Assembly: GCA_018266455.1 (NCBI GenBank)
Contig: JAFEAJ010000022.1
Coordinates: 1-64,000 of the forward strand
Direction of reading: 5' to 3'
DNA from: Bacteroidota bacterium
Lineage (GTDB): Bacteria; Bacteroidota; Bacteroidia; Chitinophagales; Chitinophagaceae
Length of the DNA stretch: 64,000 nt
Shown here piece after piece: positions 63,786 to 64,000 of this stretch (positions are counted from its first letter, which is position 1; the number at the start of each line of letters is the position of its first letter). The notes beneath the pieces were generated by a model. That model made no database searches, was not told the DNA's origin, and was given only the letters and a program-made list of their open reading frames with translations. Made by a program: the position numbers and the translations under genes.

Positions 63786-64000
63786 CTATTTTCTCAATTG
63801 AATCTTTACCAATCGCCCGCAGTTATTATTTACTTAGCTTAAGGTAATCAATAATCCCTGCAGCGTCTCCAACCAGCACAATGAATCGTGCCCATGCTGC
63901 AATGATAAAAAAATATTCCAAGCATCAAAATTTTTTTTATTTCAATTTTTGTTAAGAGCAAAAACGCCAAACAAAGCGCTATTTACTAATATTAAATGAG

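Noticed and set aside
1-64000. CRISPR array, prophage, integron or intact insertion sequence
   Set aside because: No spaced short repeats, no transposase or integrase, and no phage structural genes were seen; the only sizeable repeat is the GIY-YIG unit at the left edge.

Overview
This window is ordinary chromosome from a member of the Bacteroidota, most likely Chitinophagia (Chitinophagaceae-like). The evidence is a type IX secretion sorting domain (CHU_C type), GLPGLI and SusC-like outer-membrane proteins, a DarA/DarB dialkylresorcinol (flexirubin-type) locus, a K+-dependent membrane pyrophosphatase, and recurrent TAnnTTTG promoter boxes, the Bacteroidota sigma-ABfr consensus. I see no rRNA, CRISPR array, intact insertion sequence or prophage. 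Two tRNA genes are present: Val(GAC) and Arg(ACG).

Layout. Bases 1-500 hold a directly repeated unit made of a small GIY-YIG nuclease ORF fused end-to-end with a tRNA-shaped segment; the second copy is cut off after 23 codons. Bases 0.5-5.6 kb are a short DarA/DarB locus: secreted unknown, darA, darB, unknown, BtrH-like protein, lone ABC ATPase. From 5.9 to 18.8 kb lie proline dehydrogenase, tRNA-Val, a GH29 fucosidase, a thioesterase, then a leftward run with an acyltransferase, smpB, accD, a BlaI/M56 sensor pair with a clear palindromic operator, a sterol-desaturase-like protein and hppA. From 19 to 31 kb come a T9SS cargo protein, trmH, two thioredoxin-fold proteins, tRNA-Arg, homogentisate dioxygenase, NUDIX and phosphoesterase genes, a GMC oxidoreductase with its gluconate-dehydrogenase-subunit-3 partner, and clpS-aat of the N-degron pathway. 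From 31 to 48 kb are an exonuclease/GIY-YIG fusion, small single-helix membrane proteins below normal ORF cut-offs, valS, a large HExxH/propeller/barrel surface protein, a solitary sdhB, dnaK and argS. From 48 to 64 kb are a TPR protein, glgB, a TonB-type receptor with GLPGLI partner, isoaspartyl peptidase, a double DUF1080 protein, aspartate kinase, an Ldh-type dehydrogenase and an LptF/G permease.

How genes work together. Coupled sets visible by spacing are darA-darB, BtrH-ABC ATPase, blaI-M56, GMC-subunit 3, clpS-aat and receptor-GLPGLI. The GMC dehydrogenase pair, the Tat-exported TIM-barrel isomerase and the double DUF1080 protein are scattered, but together they resemble the parts of a periplasmic 3-keto-sugar route.

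Decay is visible at four places: a truncated GIY-YIG copy, a formylglycine-enzyme-like C-terminal remnant, a VOC/glyoxalase pseudogene and a frameshifted Uma2 gene. The most unusual structure is the GIY-YIG/tRNA-like repeat at the left edge. The best protein-level candidates for follow-up are the 944-residue metallopeptidase-like surface protein, the cysteine cluster in the GMC enzyme and the hidden micro-membrane-proteins.
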